Under the pieces are notes generated by a model. That model was not told the DNA's origin and did no database searches. It was given only the letters and a program-made list of their open reading frames with translations. Shown here one piece after another: positions 38,900 through 47,461 of a stretch of DNA of 64,000 nucleotides; position 1 is the stretch's first letter, and each line of letters begins with the position of its first letter. The DNA comes from Legionella sp. PC997. Lineage in GTDB: Bacteria > Pseudomonadota > Gammaproteobacteria > Legionellales > Legionellaceae. The stretch lies in NCBI RefSeq assembly GCF_014109825.1, contig NZ_CP059576.1, positions 1,700,001 through 1,764,000 of the forward strand, given 5' to 3'. Both the position numbers and the translations under genes were made by a program.

Positions 38900-41551
38900 T
38901 TACTTTGAACTGGCTAGTAATTCATGGATTAGTTTTTGTTTTAAAACTTCCTTTTCATCATTATCTAGTGATTGATTTTGTTGGTTTGTAATATAAAAAG
39001 TATCTTCTGCACGTTCCCCAGCAGTTACAATTTTTGCGTTATGCAAATGAATATTCAACATGGAAAATACTCTGCCTATTGTTGCAAGTAAACCAGGTCT
39101 ATCTCCGGTCACTAAAAATAATCGAGTTTGATTGTAAGATCGTTCATTGTAATAATGGATTTGAGTTTTGACTGTAAAATGAGCTAAAGCTCGAGAAAGT
39201 CTTTTTCGAACAACGACAGGTAGTTGATTCGTTTTGGCAAGATGGGTGCATAAATCGTGTTGAATATCTAAAGAGCGTTGTTTATCAAAAAATGCCCGAT
39301 TTTGCTCATCTAAAATGATATAGGTGTCTAAATCATACTGATTATCGCAGGTAAGAATCATGGCTTCTTGAATTGTAACATTATGATTACTCAAGACTGT
39401 AGTAGCAATAGCAAAGCGATCGTCCCGGTGAGGCATATAAATAAAAACTTCGGTTCCACCCTGGCTATGATGAGGCATAATCATGACTAAGGGGAATTTG
39501 GTGCAAGCAAGAATCGCTTTGGTATGGCGTGCGATGACTTCGGGTGATTCATGTAAAAAATATCTGTCTTTGAATTGTTTCCATAAATCGTCAACAGTTT
39601 TTTCTGCTACACCTTCTGTAAGTAGTATGGATAAAGCATATTGCTTTCTGGCTTTAATAAGCGCAGTTTCATCCATTAATTCTTGTTCTCGATGTAACAT
39701 ATGTTTTGCAGCACGATACAACTCTTTAAGCAGAGAGTCTTTCCATGAGTTCCACAAAGTAGGGTTAGTCCCACAAATATCTGCGACAGTTAACAAATAG
39801 AGATAATCTAAATAGTGTGGCTGGGGTAAGAGTTTGCAGAAATTCTTTATAGTATTGGGATCATAAATATCTTGTCGTTGCGCTGTTTGTGACATAAGTA
39901 GATGGTTGCGTACAAGCCAAACCAATAAATCACAGTCATCTTGATCAAGCGCATGATTTTTTGCAAAATTAGATGCTTCAATTGCGCCTAACTCTGAATG
40001 ATCACCGCCCCGTCCTTTAGCAATATCGTGAAATAAGGCGCTTAGGTAGAGCAGTTCGGGCTTGTTTAAATTGGGCATAATTTGTACGCAGAGAGGAAAT
40101 TGTTCTGAATAGCTTTTTTCTTTAAAGCGGGATAGATTTCGAATGACGAATAATGTGTGTTGATCTACTGTATAAACATGGAATAAATCATATTGCATTT
40201 GTCCGGTGACCAAAGCAAAACATTCCAGATAATGAGCCAGAACACCGTATCGACTCATTCGATGCAATGCTTCATAGGGTCCATCTTCGACTTTAAGAAT
40301 ACTCATAAACAACTCTGCTGTTTCTGAGGATGCTTTAAAACGTTTATTCATCAGATAAAGTGATTCTCTAATTAATCGGATAGTATTTGCCCTCACTCCT
40401 TCAATATCTGGGCGCTTAGCTATCCAAAGGAATAATTTTAGTAGTGCTTGTGGATGATGAATGAACACGCGAGTGTTTTTTACTTCAATGTAATTATTGG
40501 ATAATTGAAATTCATTATCTAGGGGATACAACTTTTGCTTAGGAGAATGAGCAATGGTTTCATCAAACCATTGTAATAGCATCTCATTGAGTTCCCTGTT
40601 TCGTTTAATGACTTTGAAGTAATCTTTCATGAATTGTTCTATGGCTAATGAATGAGGTTTATCTTTATAGCCAAAAAACTGAGCTAATTTAATTTGATAA
40701 TCAAAGGACAAGCGTTCTTCCGCTTTTTCAGCTAATACATGTAAGGCAAAACGCACCCGCCAAAGAAAATGTTGGCAATACGTAAGCTTTTCGTATTCTT
40801 TATCAGTAATGAACCCATAATTGATGCCATCTGCTAGTTTTTTAATGTTGAAATGTCGTTTTCCAATGCTGAGCAGAATCTGCAAATCACGCAGGCCACC
40901 AGGGCCATATTTGACATTAGGCTCCAGGTTATAAGCTGTTTCCCCATATTTAGCATCACGTTTTTTTTGCTCCTGAAGTTTAGCTAAAAAGAAATCCTGG
41001 CTAATCCACATATGTAGTGGATGAATCTGATAAATTAACTCCTCCATTAGCGGACCGCGACCGCATAATAGAAACATATCCAGGAGACTGGAAATAACCG
41101 TAACATCTTGACTCGCAAGTTCGGCACATGAAGAAACGCTGGTGATTTGATGGCTGAGATTTAAACCAACATCCCAACAATCTTGGATAAAATTTTGGGC
41201 ATGGTTTAATTGGGCTTTAGAAACTTTATCAGAATGTAAGAGCAATATATCTACATCAGAATAGAGTATTAGTTCTCTTCGTCCATAACTACCCAGTGCA
41301 AGAAGACAAAAAACGTCATGATCCAGCTGATTTTTAATAAATAAATTAATAACCAGCTCATCGACAAAGGTTACTAATTTACGAATGATGGTGGTGATAT
41401 TTGTTTTATAATCGAATTCTTCGCGTAGTTTTTCTTTAAATTGTTTTAGGTTATTTTTAAGGTCGTGTAATTCTGGAGTCATCCCTTGTTTCTCTGCATC
41501 CAGTGCCTGCGAAAAGGGATGAGTCTTTAAGTGTTTATTTTCGTTCTTCAT
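38900..41551 (-). CDS. glnD: [Protein-PII] uridylyltransferase / uridylyl-removing enzyme
   Basis: Nitrogen sensor that uridylylates or deuridylylates PII according to glutamine. 883 residues: nucleotidyltransferase motif GSYGRRELILYSDVDILLL near residue 88, HD domain (ALFHDIAKGRGGDHSELGA) near 508, and two C-terminal ACT domains (the last with FLVTGDRPGLLATIGRVFSMLNIHLHNAKI). Full length. Start overlaps the map end by 17 bases. Confidence 0.95.
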   Translation of the reverse strand: MKNENKHLKTHPFSQALDAEKQGMTPELHDLKNNLKQFKEKLREEFDYKTNITTIIRKLVTFVDELVINLFIKNQLDHDVFCLLALGSYGRRELILYSDVDILLLHSDKVSKAQLNHAQNFIQDCWDVGLNLSHQITSVSSCAELASQDVTVISSLLDMFLLCGRGPLMEELIYQIHPLHMWISQDFFLAKLQEQKKRDAKYGETAYNLEPNVKYGPGGLRDLQILLSIGKRHFNIKKLADGINYGFITDKEYEKLTYCQHFLWRVRFALHVLAEKAEERLSFDYQIKLAQFFGYKDKPHSLAIEQFMKDYFKVIKRNRELNEMLLQWFDETIAHSPKQKLYPLDNEFQLSNNYIEVKNTRVFIHHPQALLKLFLWIAKRPDIEGVRANTIRLIRESLYLMNKRFKASSETAELFMSILKVEDGPYEALHRMSRYGVLAHYLECFALVTGQMQYDLFHVYTVDQHTLFVIRNLSRFKEKSYSEQFPLCVQIMPNLNKPELLYLSALFHDIAKGRGGDHSELGAIEASNFAKNHALDQDDCDLLVWLVRNHLLMSQTAQRQDIYDPNTIKNFCKLLPQPHYLDYLYLLTVADICGTNPTLWNSWKDSLLKELYRAAKHMLHREQELMDETALIKARKQYALSILLTEGVAEKTVDDLWKQFKDRYFLHESPEVIARHTKAILACTKFPLVMIMPHHSQGGTEVFIYMPHRDDRFAIATTVLSNHNVTIQEAMILTCDNQYDLDTYIILDEQNRAFFDKQRSLDIQHDLCTHLAKTNQLPVVVRKRLSRALAHFTVKTQIHYYNERSYNQTRLFLVTGDRPGLLATIGRVFSMLNIHLHNAKIVTAGERAEDTFYITNQQNQSLDNDEKEVLKQKLIHELLASSK

Positions 41552-42302
41552 CGCGCAAAGTCAAAATTTCTACACCGTTATCGGTTACCAACAAGGTATG
41601 TTCCCATTGGGCTGAAAGACTATGATCTTTGGTGACTACAGTCCATTGATCGGGCAATAATCGAGTATGATATTTTCCAACATTAATCATTGGCTCTATG
41701 GTGAAGGTCATACCTGGTTCTAACTTCATTCCTGTTCCAGGTAACCCATAGTGCAATACTTGCGGATCTTCATGGAAAATACGACCTATCCCATGACCGC
41801 AATAATCACGCACCACAGAGCAACGATTTTTTTCAGCATGCTGTTGGATAGCGTGACCAATATCACCTAAATGAACTCCTGGTTTTACCATTTCAATTCC
41901 AATAAACAAACACTCATGCGCTACTTGTACTACATGTTTTGCCTTGACTGAGGGGGAACCAATAATGAACATTTTGCTGGTATCGCCATGATACTCGTTT
42001 TTAATTACAGTAACGTCAATATTAATAATATCCCCATCTTTTAAAACTTTTTTACCTGGGATTCCGTGACATACTACATGGTTGACTGAAGTACAAATTG
42101 ACTTAGGGAAGCCATTATAATTCAAAGGAGCAGGAATTGCTTTTTGTGTGTTCACAATGTAATCATGACAAATGGCATTAAGTTCATCGGTAGTGATACC
42201 TTCTTGTACATGTGGACCAATCATTTCAAGAACTTCTGCAGCGAGTTTGCCAGCAATGCGCATTTTTTCGATTTCATCAGGGGTCTTTATAGTAACTGCC
42301 AT
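41535..42302 (-). CDS. map: Methionine aminopeptidase type I
   Basis: Removes N-terminal methionine from nascent proteins. 255 residues from the ATG at 42302 (MAVTIKTPDEIEKMRIAGKLAAE). An in-frame start 51 bases upstream gives an extension not typical of the family. Metal-site motifs: DGDIINIDVTVIKNEYHGDTSKMF, YCGHGIGRIFHEDP, FTIEPMI and SAQWEHTLLVT. Upstream of glnD rather than next to rpsB. Confidence 0.94.
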   Translation of the reverse strand: MAVTIKTPDEIEKMRIAGKLAAEVLEMIGPHVQEGITTDELNAICHDYIVNTQKAIPAPLNYNGFPKSICTSVNHVVCHGIPGKKVLKDGDIINIDVTVIKNEYHGDTSKMFIIGSPSVKAKHVVQVAHECLFIGIEMVKPGVHLGDIGHAIQQHAEKNRCSVVRDYCGHGIGRIFHEDPQVLHYGLPGTGMKLEPGMTFTIEPMINVGKYHTRLLPDQWTVVTKDHSLSAQWEHTLLVTDNGVEILTLRDEERK

Positions 42303-42466
42303 AGGGTGCGAATCCAAAAGTGTTATTTGATTGTTCAATATTTTTTGTTCCAATATATATAGTGTAGGCTAAACAATGTTATACGTATCGAACGATTTGG
42401 AACGAACATCATATTAGCATAACCGATGATGTATGTCATCGAATCCTAATTAGAGCCACTTTTATG

Positions 42467-42480
42467 GAATTCTAGAATTC
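42467..42480. repeat. 14-bp perfect palindrome upstream of the SET/ankyrin gene
   Basis: GAATTCTAGAATTC reads the same on both strands and lies about 100 bases before the effector start, upstream of the PmrA-like half-sites. Possible operator; could also be chance. Confidence 0.3.
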
Positions 42481-42510
42481 ATAGATATGACTTTATTGAT
42501 CAAATAAGTA

Positions 42511-42554
42511 TTAATTTAGTTTAAGTAGAATTTAATATGGCCACAATGTATACT
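42511..42554 (+). promoter_or_regulatory. PmrA-like half-sites and -10 box of the SET/ankyrin gene
   Basis: TTAAT (42511), TTAAG (42521) and TTAATAT (42532) are spaced 10 and 11 bases apart, and TATACT at 42549-42554 is a good -10. The layout matches the promoter at 13322-13376. The match to the PmrA half-site is weaker here. Confidence 0.4.
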
Positions 42555-42581
42555 CTTTGATTTTTTAATCGGAACCCGTGT

Positions 42582-44114
42582 ATGCCCAAAAAATCAAAAG
42601 CAACCCTTTTAAAAAAACAAGAGGAACGAAGGGATGCTTCACTTTCAGTCAAGTTAAAGTCAAATCAAGTACAGCCGAATTCATTTTTTTCAAAAGATTC
42701 TAAAAAAGAAGCCAATCGATTGAAAAAGATAAAGAAATTAATTGAAAGTATTGGTATCGAAAATATGGAAGCCCAAAATTATATACCATCTACTGTGGAC
42801 AAACCGCAATTAGTTCAAGTTATGTCTGTTAATTTGTTAAAGGAGTTTGGAGGCCTGGGTTTATATACTCATGCCAATATTCCAGCTCACACTTGTTTGG
42901 GAGCATATACCGGTGAACTGTATCCGACAGTAACTTCATTTAAAAAATATGTAAAGAAAATCCCAGGTGCGGATTGGAGTTATGCAATGACTCTTGGGCA
43001 TACCGTTATCGATGGGAAAGATAAAGGAAACTTTACCCGATATATTAATTTCTCTGATAGTCAAGCCAATGTTGAGTTTCGAGAAACTGAAGTAAATGGT
43101 TTAAAATGTGTCATTGTAGTGACTACAAAAGATGTTCCAAAAGGGAAACAGTTACTGGTTGATTATAATTGCTACGATGAACGGGCTTCTAAAGAATATT
43201 TTTTTCTTAGTCCAGAAGATAATTGGCTATCCTCACAGGAAGTGCTTGACTCAAATTCAGGAGGGTATCAACTCCATGTTATGGAAACCGATTTTAAGCT
43301 GCTAAATTTAAGTGAAAAAGAAAGGATATATCTCACAAAAATTGGAGAATTGATTTTTTCTGGAAAATTTTTATCACACAACTCCCACAAGGTTAATCTC
43401 GATGAAATCAATCTTCCTTTTCTTAAAGCAAATTTAAAAGGGTCGGTTCTGGACTTTAATCAGGCGGATTCATTTAATGCCTTGATGTTAGCCAGTTATT
43501 TAGGGCAAGTTGCAAATATCAGATGGCTTGTTAAGAATCATGCCAACGTAGATCAACAACAAAATCACTCTGGAAATTGTGCTTTATTTTTTGCACTAGC
43601 AGGTTATGCGGACTGTGAGACAAAAAAACAACGACAGTCTTATTTGGATGCCTTGTGTCTTCTTGTTGACTCGCAAGCAAACATTTTAGTTCATGACCGA
43701 GAAGATAGAACTTTTTTGCATAAAGCAATTAAAACTCTATCTTTAAATGATTTTAAAGTACTAATGAGTCATATCATCGATCAACAGCAATTCACTCCCG
43801 AAGAAATTTTAAACTATATAGATAAAAATAATCAGGATATTTTCTTATATTGTCTTGCTAATAGAGCTTTTGATAAAGCTGCTGTTTTAATCCACCACTA
43901 TTCTGATTTTTTCAGAAGCGAGTATTTTAAATATAATAGTAAATATGACGAAAAAATGGGAAGAGGAGCATTAGTAGAATTAATAAATGAATTTGATCAG
44001 GACGAAAAAAGGGCTCTATTTGAACTTTTAACGACTCCTAAACTTGATTTGGACGCTAACTTTATTACTTCGCTGAAATTAAGCAAAGACGAGCAATTTT
44101 CGTTCTCTAAATAG
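42582..44114 (+). CDS. SET-domain and ankyrin-repeat protein, LegAS4/RomA-like effector
   Basis: 510 residues. The Lys-rich N-terminus (MPKKSKATLLKKQEERR, then KKEANRLKKIKK) could be a nuclear localisation signal. The SET methyltransferase domain spans about 80-205 with GGLGLYTHANIPAHTCLGAYTGELY, GNFTRYINFSDSQAN (the NHS-like motif) and LLVDYNCYDE. Ankyrin-like repeats lie at about 290-400 (FNALMLASYLGQVANIRWLVKNHANVD). L. pneumophila RomA/LegAS4 has the same two-domain order and methylates host histone H3. The homology call is strong; the methylated residue cannot be predicted. Confidence 0.82.
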   Translation: MPKKSKATLLKKQEERRDASLSVKLKSNQVQPNSFFSKDSKKEANRLKKIKKLIESIGIENMEAQNYIPSTVDKPQLVQVMSVNLLKEFGGLGLYTHANIPAHTCLGAYTGELYPTVTSFKKYVKKIPGADWSYAMTLGHTVIDGKDKGNFTRYINFSDSQANVEFRETEVNGLKCVIVVTTKDVPKGKQLLVDYNCYDERASKEYFFLSPEDNWLSSQEVLDSNSGGYQLHVMETDFKLLNLSEKERIYLTKIGELIFSGKFLSHNSHKVNLDEINLPFLKANLKGSVLDFNQADSFNALMLASYLGQVANIRWLVKNHANVDQQQNHSGNCALFFALAGYADCETKKQRQSYLDALCLLVDSQANILVHDREDRTFLHKAIKTLSLNDFKVLMSHIIDQQQFTPEEILNYIDKNNQDIFLYCLANRAFDKAAVLIHHYSDFFRSEYFKYNSKYDEKMGRGALVELINEFDQDEKRALFELLTTPKLDLDANFITSLKLSKDEQFSFSK

Positions 44115-44122
44115 ACATGTTC

Positions 44123-44149
44123 AACCCTGGGTATATCGCTACCCGGGTT
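44123..44149. terminator. Hairpin after the SET/ankyrin gene
   Basis: AACCCTGGGT and ACCCGGGTT pair with a single bulge over an 8-base loop, 9 bases after the stop codon. It lacks a T-run and shares the CCCGGG core with other intergenic hairpins in the window. Confidence 0.4.
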
Positions 44150-44182
44150 ATAGTCTGCTATTGATGTAAGGAATAGTAAATT

Positions 44183-44644
44183 TCAAGTTGACTTGGGACA
44201 ATCGCCAATATGTCTACGGTCAGCTTTTTGTTCCAACATTTTTTCTTGAATATCTAATTGTTTCTCAGCGGTTAAATATATTTGTTTATACCAAAAAGAC
44301 CCGTACTGGGTATATTTTTTGGGATCATATTTCTGGGCATCATGTCCAGTCACTACTTTAGGTTCTATTTCAGTTGGGTATTTTCCATTATGATTTGGAG
44401 TATATGCTAATAAGGATTCACTCGTATCTGGAGGAGTATTTAAATAGATAGTAATATCTTTTAATTTGATACAATTTTTACGTCCTGTATTGGTGCGTAA
44501 GGCTTCTTTAACTAGATTTTGCAAATCTATTATAGTTTCTTGATTTGCAAAACAATCGCTTAGTTTTTCTACCCCATTAAAATCATTTTTTTCAAGGGTC
44601 ACTCTTTTAAAAACCATTCCAGGGGGAATTGTTATATAAATCAT
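44183..44644 (-). CDS. Uncharacterised protein
   Basis: 153 residues from the ATG at 44644, which has GGAG just upstream; a GTG at 44671 would add nine residues. Starts MIYITIPPGMVFKRVTLEKNDF. No signal peptide, membrane segment or known motif. The C-terminus is charged and helical (YLTAEKQLDIQEKMLEQKADRR). Convergent with the SET/ankyrin gene. Lineage-specific; an effector role is possible but there is no direct support. Confidence 0.5.
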   Translation of the reverse strand: MIYITIPPGMVFKRVTLEKNDFNGVEKLSDCFANQETIIDLQNLVKEALRTNTGRKNCIKLKDITIYLNTPPDTSESLLAYTPNHNGKYPTEIEPKVVTGHDAQKYDPKKYTQYGSFWYKQIYLTAEKQLDIQEKMLEQKADRRHIGDCPKST

Positions 44645-44790
44645 AGCATCTCCATAAGCGTAAATAATCACTGGAGTGTATCATAAACATTCAAAAATCC
44701 TATTTCTATGTCAGAAATTTTATTGCGCTTACTTTTATTTCGAGTACTATACTTTATTAAAATCTAGTGCTTAACGCTCAAGGAAAGAAA

Positions 44791-45138
44791 ATGAAACTCA
44801 ATGCGTGTACTTTTATGTCTGCTTTAAGTTTCCTGATAAGTACTTCTGCCTTTACATTTGAAGGCCATGGAGTAGGAGGCTATCATAGTGCCCCTCCACC
44901 GAATCCTGGATATCACGATAATGGAAATTTCAATAACTATCATAATAATGAATGGTACGGTGGAAGTGTAAATGTAAACACTTGGGGGAATGGCGTTTGG
45001 TATGATGATAGTTTGGATGATAATACTGATGAGGTTATCGGGGTGCCTGATGGAGGGTATTATGATCCTTCGTGTCAAACTATAGATAATTGTAGTACAG
45101 GTACTTGTACGTTAGTGAATACATGTGATCAAGAATAA
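44791..45138 (+). CDS. Small secreted Gly/Asn/Tyr-rich protein
   Basis: 115 residues from the ATG at 44791 (AGGA ribosome site). A signal peptide is clear (MKLNACTFMSALSFLISTSAFT). The mature part is low-complexity with Gly, Asn, Tyr and His (YHDNGNFNNYHNNEWYGGS), and four cysteines near the C-terminus (CQTIDNCSTGTCTLVNTC) suggest two disulfides. The next gene begins 3 bases later, so the two are co-transcribed. Function unknown. Confidence 0.65.
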   Translation: MKLNACTFMSALSFLISTSAFTFEGHGVGGYHSAPPPNPGYHDNGNFNNYHNNEWYGGSVNVNTWGNGVWYDDSLDDNTDEVIGVPDGGYYDPSCQTIDNCSTGTCTLVNTCDQE

Positions 45139-45141
45139 AGT

Positions 45142-46185
45142 ATGAATAAAAAAACATATCAATGGGCAGTGATAGGAGGAGGTCCTTCGGGGATCGCCGC
45201 AGTGGGAAAATTATTAGACAGTGGAATTTTGCCAGAACATATTTTATGGTGTGATCCTCATTTTAAAGTTGGAGATTTAGGTCTGTACTGGCGAAATGTT
45301 TCGAGTAATACCAAAGTAAAATTCTTTAAAGATTTTTTATCGGCTGTCCAATCCTTTCGATATCAAGAGGCTCCAGACTTTCCCTTAAATCATCTACCCA
45401 TCGGGGAAACTTGTACTTTGAGTTACATGGCTGAGCCTCTCCAGTGGATTACAGATCATTTTTTGCAAAAAGTCCAAGCAGTAAAAACAACCATCCATAA
45501 TATGTTTTTATCGAAGCGTGTATGGTCTTTATGTTCAGACTCAGAAACCTACCAAGCTAAAAATGTAATATTGGCTACCGGAGCCTTGCCTTCTACATTA
45601 AATTATCCTGGCGTTAATGTAATTCCTTTTGAGGTAGCCATTGATAAGGAAAAACTTGCTTCAGTAGTTCAACGAGATGAGACTTATGGTGTATTTGGCT
45701 CCTCTCATTCTGCAATTATTATTCTAAAACATCTCGTAGAGCTTGATGTTAAAAAAATCATTAATTTTTACCGCTCACCTTGCTGTTATGCGATTGAAAT
45801 GGATGATTGGATTCTTTTTGATAACACTGGATTAAAAGGACAGAGCGCTGCATGGGCTCGAGAACACATCGATGGGGTTTTACCACCTAATTTAGTTCGT
45901 TATAATGTCAGTGAACCCAATATTGCACGTTTTTTATCTGAATGTGACCAAGTAGTTTATGCAGTAGGGTTTGAACAACGTAAAAGCATTGTTATTGGTG
46001 ATTATGAATATTCTCGTCATAATCCTTATGTTGGAATTATTGGGCCAGGGTTATTTGGTCTTGGTATTGCTTATCCAGAAACTAGAGCTGACATGTACGG
46101 GAACGTAGAGTCTCAAGTCGGGTTATGGAAATTTATGGTGTACTTAAATAAAGTGATGCCCATTTGGCTGAAATACCCCACTTAA
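45142..46185 (+). CDS. FAD-dependent pyridine nucleotide-disulfide oxidoreductase-like protein
   Basis: 347 residues with an N-terminal FAD dinucleotide-binding motif (AVIGGGPSGIAAVGKLL), NVILATGALPSTLNYPG and a second nucleotide motif (YGVFGSSHSAIIILKHL). The Cys pair of disulfide reductases is absent. Closer to flavin monooxygenase/lysine N-hydroxylase-like oxidoreductases. Follows the small secreted protein gene in an operon. Substrate unknown. Confidence 0.7.
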   Translation: MNKKTYQWAVIGGGPSGIAAVGKLLDSGILPEHILWCDPHFKVGDLGLYWRNVSSNTKVKFFKDFLSAVQSFRYQEAPDFPLNHLPIGETCTLSYMAEPLQWITDHFLQKVQAVKTTIHNMFLSKRVWSLCSDSETYQAKNVILATGALPSTLNYPGVNVIPFEVAIDKEKLASVVQRDETYGVFGSSHSAIIILKHLVELDVKKIINFYRSPCCYAIEMDDWILFDNTGLKGQSAAWAREHIDGVLPPNLVRYNVSEPNIARFLSECDQVVYAVGFEQRKSIVIGDYEYSRHNPYVGIIGPGLFGLGIAYPETRADMYGNVESQVGLWKFMVYLNKVMPIWLKYPT

Positions 46186-46206
46186 ATTTAGTCGAAACCC
46201 CTAGAT

Positions 46207-46235
46207 ACAGATCCCGGGAACTTACAGGGATCTGT
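46207..46235 (+). terminator. Hairpin after the FAD oxidoreductase gene
   Basis: ACAGATCCC and GGGATCTGT form a perfect 9-bp stem over an 11-base loop, 21 bases after the stop; a weak T-rich stretch follows later. Confidence 0.5.
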
Positions 46236-46348
46236 TAGAATTTGATTTAACTTTTTGAACTTTTAAACCATTTTCCTTACTAAGATACTTTTAAATCCGC
46301 GAAACACCTACTAATATAGATCGTTTTATAATTAAGAAAACAATAATC

Positions 46349-47053
46349 ATGCAAAGAATAGCTCTATTATTCTTTTTTTTAGTAGGAATATTTATTTGGC
46401 CTAGAAATGCAGAATGTGCGCTCGAGCGTGATTTTCAATCTTGGTTTAATATCACAGCTATGGGAAAAACTTATAGTGATGATAAAATAATAGGACGTGT
46501 ACGATATTGGTTAGAAGGACAACAGCGTTTTGGTGATGACAGTAGCCGTTTCACACAGACATTATTTCGTCCAGGATTAGGTTTTGCATTAACCGATAAT
46601 CTTAGTATATGGCTTGGCTATGCTTGGGTATATACCGGTATACCGTTTACCCCTAATCCATTTGAAGAAGATCGAATTTGGCAACAACTTTTATGGACCA
46701 AAACCTATCAACATTTGACTTTGACCAGTCGAACGCGCACAGAACAGCGATTTTTAGAAAATAATCCTAAAACTGCTTACCGATTTAGGCAACTTATTAA
46801 AATTTCGGCTCCGCTCAAACAATATCCAAATTTTAGTTTCGTCACAAGCGATGAACTGTTTCTTCATAAGAATAATTTTGTGGGTACAAACAGTAGGGGT
46901 TTTGATCAAAATCGATTTTTTATAGGTTTGGGCTATAAATTAAATCCTAAAGCTACTACGGAAATTGGCTATATGAATCAATACATTCGCCGTTTCGGGG
47001 TTCCCAACTTTCTAACTAATATTGTATCAATCAACTTTTTATTGAGTTTGTAA
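46349..47053 (+). CDS. DUF2490-like outer-membrane beta-barrel protein
   Basis: 234 residues with a signal peptide (MQRIALLFFFLVGIFIWPRNAECA). Alternating amphipathic strands rich in aromatic residues (LSIWLGYAWVYTGIP, TSRTRTEQRFLEN, YRFRQLIKISAPL) fit a small outer-membrane barrel. The pattern matches DUF2490 family proteins. Ends in a strand (NFLTNIVSINFLLSL), as barrels do. Function unknown. Confidence 0.72.
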   Translation: MQRIALLFFFLVGIFIWPRNAECALERDFQSWFNITAMGKTYSDDKIIGRVRYWLEGQQRFGDDSSRFTQTLFRPGLGFALTDNLSIWLGYAWVYTGIPFTPNPFEEDRIWQQLLWTKTYQHLTLTSRTRTEQRFLENNPKTAYRFRQLIKISAPLKQYPNFSFVTSDELFLHKNNFVGTNSRGFDQNRFFIGLGYKLNPKATTEIGYMNQYIRRFGVPNFLTNIVSINFLLSL

Positions 47054-47151
47054 GATGAAATTTAAGAAGTTTCAATTTATTAGAATTTCAGAATGAAGTT
47101 CAAATAACACTCGTAAGTTTTATTTCAAACGTCATCCTGATAGTGGGTTAC

Positions 47152-47310
47152 TTAATGACCGCCACCAGGTCCCCCAGTGCCACCAGTTCCACCTGCGCCC
47201 CCAATACCCCCAAATCCTGTCGGTTTGGTATGAGCAGCTTCTTCGGTTTGTTGCGTCTGACATCCAAATAACAAGGTAGATAAAAATATTAATAATGTAA
47301 TTCGTTTCAT
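47152..47310 (-). CDS. Small Gly-rich lipoprotein
   Basis: 52 residues read directly from the sequence: signal peptide MKRITLLIFLSTLLFGC with lipobox LFGC (Cys17 becomes the lipidated N-terminus). A short polar linker follows, then a Gly-rich tail (GFGGIGGAGGTGGTGGPGGG). AGGGAC lies 5 bases before the ATG. Membrane-anchored; the tail may be unstructured. No homologue recognised. Confidence 0.65.
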   Translation of the reverse strand: MKRITLLIFLSTLLFGCQTQQTEEAAHTKPTGFGGIGGAGGTGGTGGPGGGH

Positions 47311-47461
47311 GAATGTCCCTATTGCGTCAAAGTTTTAGTAATTTTACTTAAGCATTATAACTATTTTTGTGATTGGAAAAATAGAGGTGTGAGCTACCCG
47401 ATTTTAATAAGAAAATGCCTCATTGAAAAAAATGGGGAATCTCTGTGTTTATAGATCTAAA

